Position numbers and translations under genes: made by a program. Below the pieces are notes generated by a model. The model was given only the letters and a program-made list of their open reading frames with translations, had not been told where the DNA came from and did not search any database. Shown in pieces: positions 17,523-26,104 of a stretch of 64,000 nt of DNA (the stretch's first letter is position 1; each line of letters opens with the position of its first letter). The stretch covers positions 186,001 to 250,000 of the forward strand of contig CAWKDW010000013.1 in the NCBI GenBank assembly GCA_963848475.1, given 5' to 3'. This stretch comes from Solirubrobacter sp963848475 (GTDB lineage Bacteria > Actinomycetota > Thermoleophilia > Solirubrobacterales > Solirubrobacteraceae).

Positions 17523-19869
17523 GGGCGCCGCTCCACAGGGTGAAGGATCGAATCGTCATGAACGGACCCGTTGGTGGACTCGGAACCGTTCTCGGGGCTT
17601 TGGTCAACATCGTCATCAGCGGGCGGCTCGGGCGCGGGTTCCGCGGCCTCGGGTTCCGCTTCGCTCGCCGGCGGGTCGGGTTCGGCTGCGTCGGCTTCGT
17701 GGGCGTCGGGCTCGCTGGCTTCGGCCGGGTCGGCTTCGGCTGGCGACAGGCGCGTTGGCCTCGGCCTCTTCGGCCTCGCTCGCGACGGCCTCGCTGGCTT
17801 GGCGCGCGTCGGCTTCGCTCGCGAGAGGCTCGCTGGTCTCGGCCTCTCGGCCTCGCGCGGCGCGGGCTCGACCGCGTCCGCTTCGCTCGTCGCGTCGGCT
17901 TCGCTCCGCGACGGGCTCGCTCGTCTCGGCCTCTTCGGCCTCGCTCGCCGCCGGCTCGACCGCGTCCGCTTCGCTCGGCCGCGTCGGCTTCGCTCGTGAC
18001 CGGTCGCGGTCTCGGCTTCGCTCGCCGCCGGCTCGCCGCGTCCGCTTCGCTTCGCCGGCTCGACCGGCTCGCCGGCCTCCGCCTCGTCGGCTTCGCTCGG
18101 CGCCGGCGCGACCGCATCCGCTTCGCTCGCCGCGTCGCCTTCGCTCGCTACCGGCTCGCCGGCCTCCGCCTCGTCGGCTTCGCTCGGCGCCGGCGCGACC
18201 GCATCCGCTTCGCTCGCCGCGTCGCCTTCGCCCGCTACCGGCTCGCCGGCCTCCGCCTCGTCGGCTTCGCTCGGCGCCGGCGCGACCGCATCCGCTTCGC
18301 TCGCCGCGTCGCCTTCGCCCTCAACCGGCTCGCCGGCCTCCGCCTCGTCCGCTTCGCTCGCGACCGGGTCCACCGCGGCCACTTCGCTCGCCGCCGGCTC
18401 GACCGCGCCCGCTTCACTCGCCACCGGCTCGCGGCTCGGCCACTGGAACTCGGCGTCGGTGCTCGGAGCTTCCGGTATCGGTGTGGCGATCTCCTGCGTC
18501 GGCTGATCGGCGGTCGCCACGGGCAGGGCCACGGGGACCGCCGGTGCTGGTGCCGATCCCCCTGCCGCGTCGAACGCCTCGCGCTGCGAGCGTGCGAGCT
18601 CGCGCCGCGCGCCCTCGGTCAGCGGCAGACCGCAGTTGGAGCAGTAGTGGGCGGCGCTGCCGTAGAGCTCGGTGCAGTGCGGGCATTCGCCGCCGACGCC
18701 GGGCTCGCGGACCAGGACCTGACGGCGGACGTCGTCGAGGCGGAGTTCGAGCTCGTGCAACTCGACGTCGATCCGCGCCAGCCGCTCGAGCTTGACCTCG
18801 CGCAGGTGCCGGTGCGTCGCGTACTCGACATCGTGCGCGGTGCGATGCATCTCGTAGACGAACCCGCCGAGATCTCGCAGCAGCAGTTCACGGGCGGCAC
18901 GCAGGAAGGCGGCGCGCCGGCGCAACCGTCCGCGCCGGGCACTCGTCGACGGCGCGGCCGCGAGTTCGTCGGGATCGAGCCCGGCGGGAAGATCGGCGAC
19001 CGGATCGAGCGGGACCCCGGGGCCTGGCGGCTGGTAGGCCTGAACCGGAGCACCGTAGGCCGCGGGAAGAATGGGTGCCACGAACGGTGCGGGATCGGCC
19101 GGGACGGGCGCCTGCGCACCGAACCCTGGCTGGGCAGCGGGTGCGCCCCAGGACGTGCGTTCGACCTGAGGGCGCGCCGCCTCATGCGGCTGGGCCGGCG
19201 CGCCTTGCGGCTGCGCTCCGGCGGCCGGATCGCTCTGCGGCTGTGCGACCTGCGCGTCGTCGGGCGCGTTGTGCGGCTGTGCTCCGGTCCCCGACTCGCT
19301 CGGCGGCTGCGCCGCTGCATCCGGCTCGGCCTGCACGTCCGCTGCGCCTTGCGGCGGCGCCGCGGCGCTCGGCTCACCTTGCGGCTGCACTCCGGCGACG
19401 GGCTCGCCCTGCGGCGCACGTCGGCGCCCGGCTCGCTCTGCGGCTGCGCTCCGGCGACGGGCTCGCCCTCCGGCTGCACGTCGGCGCCCGGCTCGCTCTG
19501 CGGCTGCGCCCCGGCGTTCGGCTCACCTTGCGGCTGCGCATCAGAACTCGGCGGCTGCGCCTCCGCGGCCGACCGGCCCTGCGGCTCCACCTCGGCGCCC
19601 GGCTCGTCGCGCGGTGGTACACCCGCCCCCGGCTCGCCCTGCGGCTGCGCGTCAGCGCGCGGCCATGCGAACTCGGAAGTCGGCGCGTCGCCCTCGCTCA
19701 TGACGCCCGTCGGCGCGGCAGGATCCGTGAGCAGGGACCGATGGCCCTCGGGCTCAGCGGGGGTGTTGCCGCTCGCGTCCGCGGTTCCGGGCTCGGCCGC
19801 CGTGGGCGGCTCGGTGCCTTCGGGACCTGCGGAGCGCCGGCTGGAGAAGCGTTTGAACAGGCCGCTCAT
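17519..19869 (-). CDS. large acidic repeat protein with zinc ribbon, several frameshifts
   Basis: Roughly 780 residues. It starts MSGLFKRFSSRRSAG, continues through Gln/Pro/Gly/Glu-rich repeats (QPQGEP and QPQSEP units), then a helical, probably coiled-coil segment (VKLERLARIDVELHELELRL), a zinc ribbon (CPHCTELYGSAAHYCSNCGL) and a long acidic Ala/Glu/Asp region containing 29-residue tandem repeats. The product is strongly acidic; the Arg-rich patches near 17640-18060 and 19380-19430 are out-of-frame readings, so at least four indels are present. It is coupled to the SPOR-like gene downstream (ATGA). Function unknown; a soluble or nucleoid-associated scaffold is possible. Confidence 0.6.
18071..18360. 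repeat. 87-bp tandem repeats, three full copies and one partial
   Basis: Copies begin at 18071, 18158, 18245 and 18332 with identical spacing of 87 bp and only a few substitutions. On the minus strand each encodes 29 residues of an Ala/Glu/Asp/Pro-rich unit with ASEADAVAPAPSEADEAEAG at its core. The period is a multiple of 3, so copy-number change keeps the frame. Confidence 0.9.
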
Positions 19870-19962
19870 AGGTCGTCGGGACTCCTCGTCGGCTCGGGGC
19901 CCCGAGCGGTCGAGTATAGGGTCGGCTTCCGCTCTCACGACCCGTTTGAACGGATCGACCCG

Positions 19963-20898
19963 TTAAGAGATTCGGTCGTCGAGCAGATCGCGCCATGCCT
20001 CGACCACACGCGCGGCCATCGCGTCGGCGGAGAAGAGCTCCGCGCGTGCGCGCCCGTCGACCCGCGGATCGGCCGCCTCCAGATGCGGCGCCAGCGCCGA
20101 ACGCCAGGCCTCAGCGTCCCATTCCGCGCAGTAGGCGCCCTCGATGCCGTGCAGCGCGACCGGGTGGATCCCGACGGGGGTCCCGAACGCCGGCACGCCG
20201 CAGGCGAGCGCCTCGATCACGGAGAGCCCGAAGCCCTCCTCAGCGGACGGGACGAGCACCGCGTTGGCGGCGTTGATCCAGTACGGGACCTCGTCGGGCG
20301 CCACATTCCCCATGGTCAGCAACCGCACGTCACCGGCGGCCTCGACGGCACGGTCAAACCGCTTGAGCGGTCGCGCCGGGTCGTGCGGGAACAGCAGATA
20401 CGGCCCGTCGGGATCCAGCCCGAGCCGTGAGCGGGCCTCGCCACGGGGGATCGGGCGAAAGCGCTGGAGGTCGATCCCCACCGGCAGCACCGCGACCCGC
20501 CGCGAAACCCCCGCCCCCGGCAGATTCGCGCTGAACTCCCGCGACACCGCCGCCGCCAGCGCCGTGAACGGCAACGCCGCGCGGGTCGCGAGATAGGAAC
20601 GCCGGACCAGCAGATCGTTGCCGTGCAGCGTCACGACCACCGGCCCGAGCCGGGCGAGCAGGGCCGGCCAAGCCGTCAGGCCGAAGTGCGCGTTGACGAT
20701 GTCGAACCTCTGTCCGCGGTAGCGCCGCCGCAGCGAGAGTGCGGCGCGGGCGAGCGCTCTCGGGCCCGGACCGAACGCGAACAGCTCGACCTCGAGATCG
20801 TCGCGCCGGCGCAGCGCCTCGACCTGGTCGCGGACGAACGGCCCGAGCCACGGCCGCTCAGGCGACGGGTACATGTTCGTCACGACGAGGACCCGCAC
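19963..20898 (-). CDS. glycosyltransferase family 4
   Basis: A 311-residue GT-B enzyme. N-terminal domain: RVLVVTNMYPSPERPWLGPF, FDIVNAHFGLTAWPALL and VVVTLHGNDL. C-terminal nucleotide-sugar domain: PYLLFPHDPARPLKRFDRAV, NAANAVLVPSAEEGFGLSVI and EALACGVPAFGTPVGIHP, with the E-x7-E pair (EEGFGLSVIE). The acceptor is unknown. GTG 20898 is preceded by TAGGCT 8 nt upstream and no SD. It stands alone, divergent from the pilin gene. Confidence 0.85.
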   Translation of the reverse strand: MRVLVVTNMYPSPERPWLGPFVRDQVEALRRRDDLEVELFAFGPGPRALARAALSLRRRYRGQRFDIVNAHFGLTAWPALLARLGPVVVTLHGNDLLVRRSYLATRAALPFTALAAAVSREFSANLPGAGVSRRVAVLPVGIDLQRFRPIPRGEARSRLGLDPDGPYLLFPHDPARPLKRFDRAVEAAGDVRLLTMGNVAPDEVPYWINAANAVLVPSAEEGFGLSVIEALACGVPAFGTPVGIHPVALHGIEGAYCAEWDAEAWRSALAPHLEAADPRVDGRARAELFSADAMAARVVEAWRDLLDDRIS

Positions 20899-20906
20899 CG
20901 AGCCGG

Positions 20907-20912
20907 AGCCTA
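20907..20912 (-). promoter_or_regulatory. leaderless -10 hexamer TAGGCT for the GT4 gene
   Basis: Minus-strand TAGGCT lies 8 nt before GTG 20898. Confidence 0.5.
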
Positions 20913-21042
20913 GTGCAGGGGAGTTTTGGCACGGTTTCGGCACACAATCGTCACAAACGCGTGTAGAGCCGTAGCCGCCCCCCGCCAGAGACTCCAGACC
21001 GTGCCCGCATGGTGCGGCCACGGGACTTCGATGGAGGCGGGT

Positions 21043-21246
21043 ATGTACGAGTGGATGGGCCGCGCGCACGCCGCGCTGCTGCGTGAGCGCGGCCAGGGCA
21101 CGGTGGAGTACGTCGGGCTGGTGCTGCTGATGGGCGTCGTGATCGCGGGCGTGGTCGCCGCGAGCGGGAAGGTCGGCGACGACAGCATCGCCAAGGCGAT
21201 CGTCGGCAAGCTCAAGACCGCGATCGCCGGCGTCGGCGGTGACTGA
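21043..21246 (+). CDS. Flp/TadE-like pilin subunit
   Basis: A 67-residue protein MYEWMGRAHAALLRERGQGT followed directly by a hydrophobic helix (VEYVGLVLLMGVVIAGVVAA) and a small polar tail. The RGQGTVEYVGLVLL arrangement, with a Glu at position +4 or +5 of the hydrophobic stretch after a Gly, matches class III/TadE-type prepilin cleavage sites. GGAGG at 21034-21038 supports ATG 21043 over ATG 21031. No other tad genes occur in the window, so the assembly machinery must be elsewhere. Confidence 0.65.
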   Translation: MYEWMGRAHAALLRERGQGTVEYVGLVLLMGVVIAGVVAASGKVGDDSIAKAIVGKLKTAIAGVGGD

Positions 21247-21257
21247 ACCACAAACGT

Positions 21258-21296
21258 GCGCCGGGGTAATACGTATTTTCATCACTTTCCCGGCGC
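21258..21296. terminator. hairpin after the pilin gene
   Basis: GCGCCGGG (21258-21265) and CCCGGCGC (21289-21296) pair perfectly around a 23-nt AT-rich loop that contains the palindrome AATACGTATT. It begins 11 nt after the pilin stop, so it is a likely terminator. Confidence 0.45.
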
Positions 21297-21673
21297 AGCC
21301 GCGCGCGGTTGTCCGCGTCCTGGTTCGCGGCGATGCGGACGAGTCGCGCCGCGCGAGGACGCTCGCGCTGGGCAGCCGCGGCGGCGAGAAAGCGAGGGGT
21401 GGCGTCAATTTCCCTCGCTGTGCAGGCGGTCGCAAAGTGCTCGGAGCCGCGAGAACCCGGGATTGCCCCGCGCCGCGCCGCGAGATCGATCACTCGGCCT
21501 CCACCCAGCCGCAGGAACCCCCGGCGAACCCGCGCGCGGGGATGGCGTGAGCCGCCCTTCGGCAGCAGCGCGACAAGCCCGCCGCGCCGCGAGCACCGCC
21601 GCCGGCTGTGCGGCGCAACTCGCCCGGCCGGTGATCGAGCCGCCCATCCGCGTCGCAAACGACCCGTGGCCAC

Positions 21674-21724
21674 GGGGGTGTGTCGGCTGAGCCAACCGGC
21701 AGTTGTCTTCCCCGACACACCCCC
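21674..21724. repeat. 13-bp perfect inverted repeat in the murI upstream region
   Basis: GGGGGTGTGTCGG (21674-21686) and CCGACACACCCCC (21712-21724), spacer 25 nt. No coding context explains it. Confidence 0.7.
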
Positions 21725-21943
21725 CCGTTGGCGCGCCGCGGTGCCCGACTCGCCAAGTGGCTCGAGCACGCGTGTCGAGCCGCGACACTCGCTACGAAAC
21801 AGACCTGGTGTTTCGCGACAGCCTGCCCGGCGACGGTCAATGGACGCCACCCCGCGGGGGCGGCTCGTCGCGGGGCGAGCACGACGAAGCGGACGCGGTG
21901 AGGCGTCACGAGCGAGGCGGGGCGGCGCGGGACCCGAGAGGCG

Positions 21944-21982
21944 GGCACCACGGACCACGACGGTGGCGTGGTCCGTGGTGCC
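21944..21982. repeat. 16-bp perfect hairpin 15 nt upstream of murI
   Basis: GGCACCACGGACCACG (21944-21959) and CGTGGTCCGTGGTGCC (21967-21982) with a 7-nt loop. Three further pairs and a G-T pair extend it to about 20. It could be a terminator, an attenuator or an operator. Confidence 0.75.
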
Positions 21983-21997
21983 TGCCAGACTGGCGGC

Positions 21998-22877
21998 GTG
22001 GTCGCGCAGCCAGTGCCCCCGTCCGCGCCCGACGCGCTGCGCCGTCGGCCCGTCGGCGTCTTCGATTCCGGGAGTCGGCGGTCTGACCGTGCTGCACGAA
22101 CTGCTCGTGCAGTTGCCCCACGAGGACTTCGTGTACTTCGCCGACGCGGCTCGCGTGCCGTATGGGCCGCGTCCGCGCGAGGAGATCGAGGCCTTCTCGC
22201 TCGAGGTCGCCGAGGAGCTGCTCGCGCGGCGGATCAAGCTGCTCGTGGTCGCGTGCAACAGCGCGTCGGCCGCGGCGCTGCCGGCGCTGCGCGAGCGGCT
22301 GATGCAGACGACGCTGGGCGTCGACGTCCTCGGCGTCGTCCAGCCGGGCGCGGTCCAGGCCGTGGCCGCGACCCGCAACGGGCGCGTCGGCTACATGGCC
22401 ACGGAGGCGACCGTGGCGAGCGGCGCCTACGAAAGAGCGATCGCGGCGGCGGATCCCTTCGTGACCGTGGCGGGGGTGGCCTGCCCGCAGCTGGTGCCGC
22501 TGATCGAGCGCGGCTCGCCGTTCGACGAGAAGATCGTCGACGCGGTGCGTCACTACACGCGCCCGCTGCGCGATGCGGGCGTGGACACGGTGATCCTCGG
22601 CTGCACGCACTACCCGCTGATCCGGCCGATGCTGCAGCGCATGCTCGGCCGCGGCGTGGAGATCGTGAGCTCGGGCGTGCCGGTCGCGCGGCAGGTCGAG
22701 CACGTGCTCGGCAGCCGCGGGCTCGGCAACCCGGCCAGCGAGGAGGGCGAGTACCGGTTCCTGACGTCGGGCGACCCGGAGGCGCTGCGCGCGTCCGGCA
22801 CACGCTTCCTGCAGCTCCCGCTCGGCCCCGTCGAGCACGTCGCCCTGCAATCCGAACTGGCCGAGGTGCCCCGATGA
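21998..22877 (+). CDS. murI: glutamate racemase, one frameshift
   Basis: About 292 residues after removing one G from a GGG run near 22070; the N-terminus then reads RRPVGVFDSGVGGLTVLHEL. Catalytic motifs are present: VFDSGVGG with the first Asp, KLLVVACNSASAAAL with the first cysteine, and DTVILGCTHYPLIRP with the second Cys and His. The enzyme makes D-glutamate for peptidoglycan. The start is uncertain between GTG 21998 and GTG 22013; neither has a good SD. The stop overlaps rph (ATGA), which in turn overlaps rdgB. The murI-rph-rdgB order matches M. tuberculosis. Confidence 0.88.
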
Positions 22878-23597
22878 GCGAACGCAGCGGCGGTCGTGCG
22901 CAACGACGAGTTGCGCCCGGTCACGATCGAGCCCGGCTTCGTCAGAACCGCCGCCGGCTCCGCGCTGATCTCGTGCGGCGGCACGCGGGTGATCTGCACC
23001 GCGAGCGTGCAGGAGTCCGTGCCGCGCTGGATGGCCGGACGCGGCAAGGGCTGGATGACGGCCGAGTACGGGATGCTCCCCGCGTCCACCGGGGAGCGCA
23101 AGCAGCGCGACATCTCCAAGGGCAAGCAGGACGGCCGCGGCGTCGAGATCCAGCGCCTGATCGGCCGATCGCTGCGCGGCGTCGCCGACCTGGGCGCGCT
23201 CGGCGAGCGCACGATCTACATCGACTGCGACGTCCTGGAGGCCGACGGCGGCACCCGCTGCGCCGCGATCACCGGCGGGTACGTCGCGCTCGCGCTCGCG
23301 TGCGACAGCCTGGTCGAAAAGGGCCTGCTCAAGCGCCTGCCGCTGACGGGCAGCATCGCCGCGGTGTCCTGCGGCGTCGTCGACGGCGTCCCGATGCTCG
23401 ACCTCGACTACCCCGAGGACTCCGGCGCGGAGGTCGACGCGAACGTCGTCATGACCGGCGAGGGTGGGCTGGTCGAGGTCCAGGCCACGGCCGAGCGCAC
23501 GCCGCTCTCGCGCACCCACCTCGACGAGCTCCTCGCACTGGCGCAGACCGGCATCGAGGGACTTCGCACGGCGCAGGAAGCGGCGCTGCGCCGATGA
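22874..23597 (+). CDS. rph: ribonuclease PH, one frameshift
   Basis: About 240 residues. The coupled ATG 22874 overlaps the murI stop; one inserted base near 22897 must be removed to join MSERSGGR to RNDELRPVTIEPGFVRTAAG. Family motifs follow: TRVICTASVQESVPRW, GWMTAEYGMLPASTGERKQR (catalytic/phosphate region), QRLIGRSLRGV, DCDVLEADGGTRCAAITGG and LDYPEDSGAEVDANVVMTG. RNase PH trims tRNA 3' ends phosphorolytically. Its stop overlaps rdgB. Confidence 0.92.
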
Positions 23598-24166
23598 CCG
23601 CGCGGCTCCTGCTCGCCACGCGCAACGACCACAAGCTGCGCGAGTTCGAGCGTCTGCTGCCCGGCGTCGGGCTCGACCCGCTGCCCGCGGAGCTCGAGAG
23701 CCCGGAGGAGACGGGGGAGACGTACGCCGCCAACGCGCTGATCAAGGCCCGGGCGGCCGCGCGGGCCACCGGCCGCGCGGCGTTCGCCGACGACTCCGGG
23801 ATCGAGGCCGAGGCACTCGACTGGCGCCCCGGTGTGCGCACCGCGCGCTTCGCCGGCGAGGACGCCAGCGACGGCGAGAACCTGGCCAAGCTGCACACGG
23901 AAGCCCCCGCGGGCAGCCGCGCGCGCTACGTGTGCGCGATCGCGCACGTCACGCCCGAGGGCGAGGAGCACGTGTTCGAGGCCAGCTGCGAGGGCACGCT
24001 CGCGACCGAGCCCAGCGGCGGGGGCGGCTTCGGCTACGACCCGCTGTTCGTTCCGGTCGAGCACCCCGAGCGCACGATGGCCGAGCTCACCGACGCCGAG
24101 AAGGACGCGATCTCCCACCGCGGCCGCGCCGCCCGCGAGCTGCTCGCATGGCTGACCGCCGGCTGA
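23594..24166 (+). CDS. rdgB: RdgB/HAM1 non-canonical purine NTP pyrophosphatase
   Basis: A complete 190-residue protein hydrolysing XTP, ITP and dITP to monophosphates. Motifs: LLLATRNDHKLREFERLL (N-terminal T/SxNxxK), AFADDSGIEAEALDWRPGV, GGGFGYDPLFVP and the C-terminal ISHRGRA. ATG 23594 overlaps the rph stop, and its own end overlaps the following CDF transporter by 19 nt, so translation is coupled throughout murI-rph-rdgB-CDF. Confidence 0.93.
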   Translation: MTARLLLATRNDHKLREFERLLPGVGLDPLPAELESPEETGETYAANALIKARAAARATGRAAFADDSGIEAEALDWRPGVRTARFAGEDASDGENLAKLHTEAPAGSRARYVCAIAHVTPEGEEHVFEASCEGTLATEPSGGGGFGYDPLFVPVEHPERTMAELTDAEKDAISHRGRAARELLAWLTAG

Positions 24167-25077
24167 ACGGCGCCCACCTCCACGACCGCGCCCGAAGCCG
24201 TGCGGCAGCCGTCTCGATCGCCTCCAACACGGCTCTGATCGTGCTGAAGGTCGTGGCCGGGATCCTCACGGGCTCGGTCGCGATCATCACCGAGGCGCTG
24301 CACTCGGCGATCGACCTGCTGGCCTCGTTCATCGCGTTCTTCTCGGTGCGCCGCGCCGAGGAGCCGGCCGACGACAGCCACCGCTACGGCCACGACAAGT
24401 TCGAGAACGCCGCCGCGGCGGCGGAGGGCGTCCTGATCCTGGCCGGTTCGGCGGTGATCGCCTTCGCCGCGATCCGCGCGCTGATCCACGGTCCGGAGCT
24501 CCAGAACCTCGGCATCGGCATCGTCGTCATCGGCATCGCGAGCGCGGCGAACCTGGCGGTCTCGAGCTGGCTCTTCCGCCGCGCCCGCGAGACGTCCTCG
24601 CCCGCCCTGGAGGGCGACGCGGCGCACCTGCGCACCGACGCGTACACGTCGATCGGCGTGCTCGTCGGCCTCGCGCTGGTCAGCGTGACCGGGTGGGACT
24701 GGCTCGATCCCGTCGTGGCGCTCGCGATCGCGGCGACGATCGTCGCGACCGGCATCCGGATCACGATGGGCTCGCTGCGCGTGCTCGTCGACGAGGCGCT
24801 GCCGGACGAGGAGCTGGAGACGATCCGCACCCAGATCGAGTCCTTCGCCGACCGCGGCGTCGTCGGCTACCACCAGCTGCGCACGCGCCAGGCGGGGGCC
24901 CGCCGCTACATCGATCTCCATGTCCAGTTCCGCCGCGGCACCTCGCTCGAGGAGGCCCACCGCACCGCGCACGAGATGCAGGACGCGATCGAGGCGCAGA
25001 TCAAGGGCGCCGACGTGCTGATCCACCTCGAACCCGAGGATCGCGTGCGGCCGGGCGAGGCGCTCAGAACAAGTTGA
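24148..25077 (+). CDS. cation diffusion facilitator (CDF) family metal transporter
   Basis: A 309-residue protein with about six membrane helices and a cytoplasmic C-terminal domain. The tetrahedral metal site is visible as the two HxxxD pairs, EALHSAIDLLASF in TM2 and EGDAAHLRTDAYTS in TM5. RRAEEPADDSHRYGHDKFEN is the TM2-3 loop signature. The C-terminal domain ends with DLHVQFRRGTSLEEAH and VLIHLEPED, typical of the regulatory ferredoxin-like fold. It probably exports Zn, Mn, Co or Fe(II); the DxxxD versus HxxxD choice favours zinc-like ions but is not decisive. Confidence 0.88.
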   Translation: MADRRLNGAHLHDRARSRAAAVSIASNTALIVLKVVAGILTGSVAIITEALHSAIDLLASFIAFFSVRRAEEPADDSHRYGHDKFENAAAAAEGVLILAGSAVIAFAAIRALIHGPELQNLGIGIVVIGIASAANLAVSSWLFRRARETSSPALEGDAAHLRTDAYTSIGVLVGLALVSVTGWDWLDPVVALAIAATIVATGIRITMGSLRVLVDEALPDEELETIRTQIESFADRGVVGYHQLRTRQAGARRYIDLHVQFRRGTSLEEAHRTAHEMQDAIEAQIKGADVLIHLEPEDRVRPGEALRTS

Positions 25078-25207
25078 TCGCGGCCGCGATCGCGACCGCG
25101 AGCGTGACGCCGGCGTACCCGTCGTAGCCGGAGAGCAGCAGGATCAGCGACGTGATCATGCAGACGCCGACGGTGACGAGCCAGGAGATTCGGGCGAGTT
25201 GGGACAT
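25064..25207 (-). CDS. small two-helix membrane protein
   Basis: A 47-residue protein MSQLARISWLVTVGVCMITS continuing with two hydrophobic helices separated by SGYDGYAG, ending AAAINLF. It is convergent with the CDF gene and overlaps its last 14 bases. Compact two-TM proteins are often real in this group; no function is known. No SD is evident. Confidence 0.5.
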   Translation of the reverse strand: MSQLARISWLVTVGVCMITSLILLLSGYDGYAGVTLAVAIAAAINLF

Positions 25208-25235
25208 AGGCCGGTGGCTATTGTCGCGGACGGCG

Positions 25236-25616
25236 ATGACGGCCGCGCTCACACCCTCCCTGGCACTCGACTTCGTCACCGCGCTGTCGGCCGACATCAC
25301 GGCCGCCGTCGTGCTCGACAGCGACGGGGAACCGCTGGCCGGCCGAGCAGCACTGGCGCACCACGCGCGCGCGCTGCTGGCCACCGCCCCACAGGCGACC
25401 CAGTTCGAGGGACACGTCAAGGACGGCGCGGTCTACGCCGCCCGCGACTCCCAGCACACGATCGTCGTCGTCACAGGTCGCTTCGCGCTCGGGCGCCTCA
25501 CCCGCCACGACCTGAGGACCGCGCTCTCCGCGCTGGGCGGCGAAACGCGGCCAGATGAGGCCCCGGCCACCGTTTCGGACGCCGCGGTCCGGGCTTTGAT
25601 CGACACCCTTGGGTGA
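25236..25616 (+). CDS. small soluble protein, possibly roadblock/LC7-like
   Basis: A 126-residue protein from ATG 25236. The pattern LDFVTALSADITAAVVLDSD, GEPLAGRAALAHHARALLA, GAVYAARDSQHTIVVVTGRF and LTRHDLRTALSALGG gives an alpha-beta-beta-alpha-beta-beta order like roadblock/LC7 or profilin-type sensors, in which xxVVLDxDG is common. The match is by pattern only. A TATTGT stands 11 nt upstream and there is no strong SD. Confidence 0.5.
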   Translation: MTAALTPSLALDFVTALSADITAAVVLDSDGEPLAGRAALAHHARALLATAPQATQFEGHVKDGAVYAARDSQHTIVVVTGRFALGRLTRHDLRTALSALGGETRPDEAPATVSDAAVRALIDTLG

Positions 25617-25660
25617 CGTTTTCGGCGCCATAGAGCCGTTTGAACGTCCGAATTGAGGCG

Positions 25661-25688
25661 TTGAATTCCCGCAAATTGCGGATATTTT
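25661..25688 (+). promoter_or_regulatory. hup promoter with a palindrome in the -35/-10 spacer
   Basis: TTGAAT (25661-25666), a 16-nt spacer and TATTTT (25683-25688) give a plausible promoter 83 nt before the HU start. The spacer contains the perfect palindrome CCGCAAATTGCGG (25669-25681), a good operator candidate. A wider pair TAGAGCC (25631-25637) and GGCTCTA (25689-25695) flanks the whole element. Confidence 0.55.
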
Positions 25689-25770
25689 GGCTCTAGAGCG
25701 TAAACCCCGTCCGAACCCACTGTTAGCTTCGGCGCTCCACCAAATCCCCCAGGGGAAAACAGGAGGACGC

Positions 25771-26043
25771 ATGACGAAGAACGAGTTCGTCGACCGAGTC
25801 GCCGCTGAGAGCGGACTGAGCAAGAAGGACGCCGGCTCCGCGGTCGATGCTGTGATCAAGTCGGTCGAAGCCGCTCTCGGTGCAGGCGAAGAGGTCAACT
25901 TCACCGGTTTCGGAAAGTTTCACGTCGCCGAGCGTGGAGCCCGCGAGGGTCGCAACCCGCGCACCGGCGAGACGATGACGATCGCCGCCAGCAAGGTCCC
26001 GCGCTTCACGGCGGGTTCCGGCCTCAAGAAGGCCGTCAAGTAA
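25771..26043 (+). CDS. hup: HU-family DNA-binding protein
   Basis: A complete 90-residue protein: MTKNEFVDRVAAESGLSKKD, then VNFTGFGKFHVAERGAREGR and NPRTGETMTIAASKVPRFTA. The HU/IHF signature GFGxFxxxxRxxRxGxNPxTGE is intact with the proline-tipped DNA-binding arm. It lacks the Lys/Ala-rich C-terminal tail of mycobacterial HupB, so it is the short type. AGGAGGAC lies just upstream of ATG 25771. It is a single gene with its own promoter and a terminator hairpin. Confidence 0.93.
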   Translation: MTKNEFVDRVAAESGLSKKDAGSAVDAVIKSVEAALGAGEEVNFTGFGKFHVAERGAREGRNPRTGETMTIAASKVPRFTAGSGLKKAVK

Positions 26044-26054
26044 CACGCCACGAG

Positions 26055-26082
26055 GGGCGCCGGTGCAACACCGCCGGCGCCC
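26055..26082 (+). terminator. hairpin downstream of hup
   Basis: GGGCGCCGG (26055-26063) and CCGGCGCCC (26074-26082) pair perfectly around a 10-nt loop, 12 nt after the HU stop. No T-run follows. Confidence 0.6.
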
Positions 26083-26104
26083 GACCGGGTGCTCCGAGCG
26101 CACG

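Larger units (their letters stand above)
21247..21997. other. 751-bp gene-free region with three strong inverted repeats
   Basis: All reading frames here give Arg/Pro/Ala-rich shadow products and no candidate has a start, RBS or family motif, so I call no gene. The region holds inverted repeats at 21258-21296, 21674-21724 and 21944-21982. No tRNA T-arm, RNase P or tmRNA signature was recognised. A structured non-coding RNA or a long 5' leader of murI remains possible. Confidence 0.6.

Noticed and set aside
17474..19966. A plus-strand open frame of 830 codons
   Set aside because: It is antisense to the acidic repeat gene. Its product is Arg/Ala/Gly-rich shadow sequence, whereas the minus strand shows zinc ribbons, a helical segment and clean repeats.
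20923..20945. A sigma-54-like promoter (TGGCAC near 20930)
   Set aside because: Only the GG half of the motif matches; the GC half reads CGGCA, and sigma-54 is generally absent from actinobacteria.
21309..22877. A 522-codon plus-strand frame extending murI upstream by about 250 codons
   Set aside because: The extension is Arg/Pro/Ser-rich shadow sequence with no family signal; the conserved MurI N-terminus starts near 22050.
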